From the NCBI GenBank assembly GCA_030600625.1, contig JAUVLS010000069.1, positions 1-7,037 on the forward strand: a stretch of 7,037 nucleotides of DNA, read 5' to 3'. The notes beneath the pieces were generated by a model. The model was not told where the DNA came from, searched no databases, and saw only the letters and a list, made by a program, of their open reading frames with translations. The translations under genes and the position numbers were made by a program. Positions within the stretch are counted from its first letter, which is position 1; every line of letters starts with the position of its first letter. The DNA is from Bacteroidales bacterium (lineage in GTDB: Bacteria > Bacteroidota > Bacteroidia > Bacteroidales > UBA12077). Below, piece by piece: positions 6,901 to 7,037 of the stretch.

Positions 6901-7037
6901 ACTGAATACCTAAACGGTGCAATGTTGGAGCACGGTTAAGTAAAACAGGATGTCCTTTAAGAATATTTTCCAAGATGTCCCAAACAACCGGATCTTTTCT
7001 GTCAACAATTTTCTTAGCTGATTTAACAGTTTTTACA
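3983..7037 (-). CDS. rpoC: RNA polymerase beta' subunit (RpoC), 5' end beyond the window
   Basis: This is the beta' subunit of RNA polymerase, which holds the catalytic centre. The frame is open to the right edge: 1017 residues are visible and, compared with E. coli, about 390 N-terminal residues (first zinc site and clamp) are missing. Counting from the first full codon, visible parts are VVWDIL and [15 protein letters not shown]; the catalytic NADFDGDQ at 68-75 with all three Mg-binding Asp (70, 72, 74); the bridge helix at about 375-405 ([20 protein letters not shown]); the second zinc site with four Cys (412, 486, 493, 496); the trigger loop at about 517-537; an SI3-like insertion at about 538-725; and the C-terminal [12 protein letters not shown] and [21 protein letters not shown] occurs twice (854 and 886), which suggests a Bacteroidota-type internal duplication. 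TTG at 6973 is an internal Leu, not a start. rpoB should lie upstream. The gene appears intact. Confidence 0.98.
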   Translation of the reverse strand, partial: VKTVKSAKKIVDRKDPVVWDILENILKGHPVLLNRAPTLHRLGIQSFQPKLIEGKAIQLHPLVCTAFNADFDGDQMAVHLPLGNAAILEAQMLMLASHNILNPANGAPITVPSQDMVLGLYYITKQRSGVKGEGLTFYSPEEVTIAYNEGAVAMHASIKVKTHDIVDGEPVIRLIETTVGRVIFNEFVPKEVGYINELLTKKSLRDIIGNILKNTGTDVTAKFLDNIKNLGYQTAFRGGLSFNLDDVIIPKEKEVLVKAGYEQVEEVLNNYNMGFITNNERYNQIIDIWTHINARLTQTLMKKLSTDNQGFNSVYMMLDSGARGSKEQIRQLSGMRGLMAKPQKSGTSGSEIIENPILSNFKEGLSVLEYFISTHGARKGLADTALKTADAGYLTRRLVDVSQDVIIQEEDCGTLRGLIATAIKKNEEIVETLYERILGRTTVHDVYHPLTGELIVGAGVEITEEIGKNIEDSPIEQVEIRSVLTCESKRGVCTKCYGRNLATGKMVQNGEAVGVIAAQSIGEPGTQLTLRTFHVGGTASNIAADSSIIAKYDGLVEIDELRTVEKIEDDGSKVKIVIGRLAEMRIVDKNTGIVLSTHNIPYGSKLHIKHGKTVKKDTVVCEWDPYNALIISEANGKLVFDNVIEGITFKEESDEQTGFREKVIIETRDKKKNPNAKLVGEDGEVIKTYNLPVGAHMSIDDGQEVKTGEILAKIPRAIGKSGDITGGLPRVTELFEARNPSNPAVVSEIDGEVAFGKIKRGNREIIITSKTGEIKKYLVSLSKQILVQENDYVRAGIPLSDGAITPSDILAIKGPTKVQEYIVNEVQEVYRLQGVKINDKHFEVIVRQMMRKVVIEDPGDTKFLEKQVVDKWGFMNENDWIYDKKVIEDPGDSQVFKSGQIVTARKLRDENSVFKRKDLKLIEARDAVPATSSQVLQGITKSALQTKSFMSAASFQETTKVLNEAAINGKVDGLEGLKENVIVGHKIPAGTGLRDYDKIIVGSREEYDNLMSAKDID

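Noticed and set aside
6971..6973. TTG as a start codon for a 996-residue protein
   Set aside because: The frame stays open upstream to the window edge, and the residues before it (VVWDI) belong to conserved RpoC sequence. The TTG is an internal leucine.
1..7037. A defence system, toxin-antitoxin pair, CRISPR array, prophage or other novel multi-gene system
   Set aside because: All coding space is taken by housekeeping genes and one transporter. There is no regular repeat-spacer pattern, mobile-element gene or unknown gene cluster.

Overview
The window looks like core chromosome of a low-GC member of the Bacteroidota. The evidence is the RpoC sequence type, a DUF3467 gene directly behind rpoC, an Nramp-related transporter of a type I associate with this phylum, A-rich leaders mostly without Shine-Dalgarno sites, and one promoter candidate that fits the Bacteroidota pattern TTTG-N19-TAnnTTTG. 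All five genes end in TAA. I see no phage, transposase, CRISPR array, tRNA or rRNA.

Layout from left to right. (1) Positions 26-1812, minus strand: etfB then etfA, the two subunits of an electron transfer flavoprotein. They are separated by a 71-bp gap, and small GC-rich elements lie on both sides of etfA. (2) Positions 1813-2328: a 516-bp AT-rich divergent intergenic region. It holds a good promoter candidate for etfBA, a weak one for the transporter, several perfect or near-perfect dyads and a degenerate heptamer repeat. (3) Positions 2329-3588, plus strand: a single Nramp-superfamily membrane transporter whose metal-binding motifs are substituted. (4) Positions 3589-3616: a hairpin between converging genes, likely a bidirectional terminator. 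(5) Positions 3638-7037, minus strand: the end of an RNA polymerase operon, with rpoC (5' end beyond the right edge) followed 21 bp later by a small DUF3467 gene.

The genes do not form one pathway. EtfAB moves electrons from flavin dehydrogenases, such as acyl-CoA dehydrogenases, towards the respiratory chain. The transporter is probably an independent one-gene unit. RpoC is the beta' subunit of RNA polymerase, and the DUF3467 protein is co-transcribed with it but has no known function.

I found no convincing undescribed multi-gene system. The points most worth following are the transporter's lost metal ligands, an internal duplication in the C-terminal part of RpoC, the rpoC-DUF3467 pairing, and the short repeats and dyads in the non-coding DNA.
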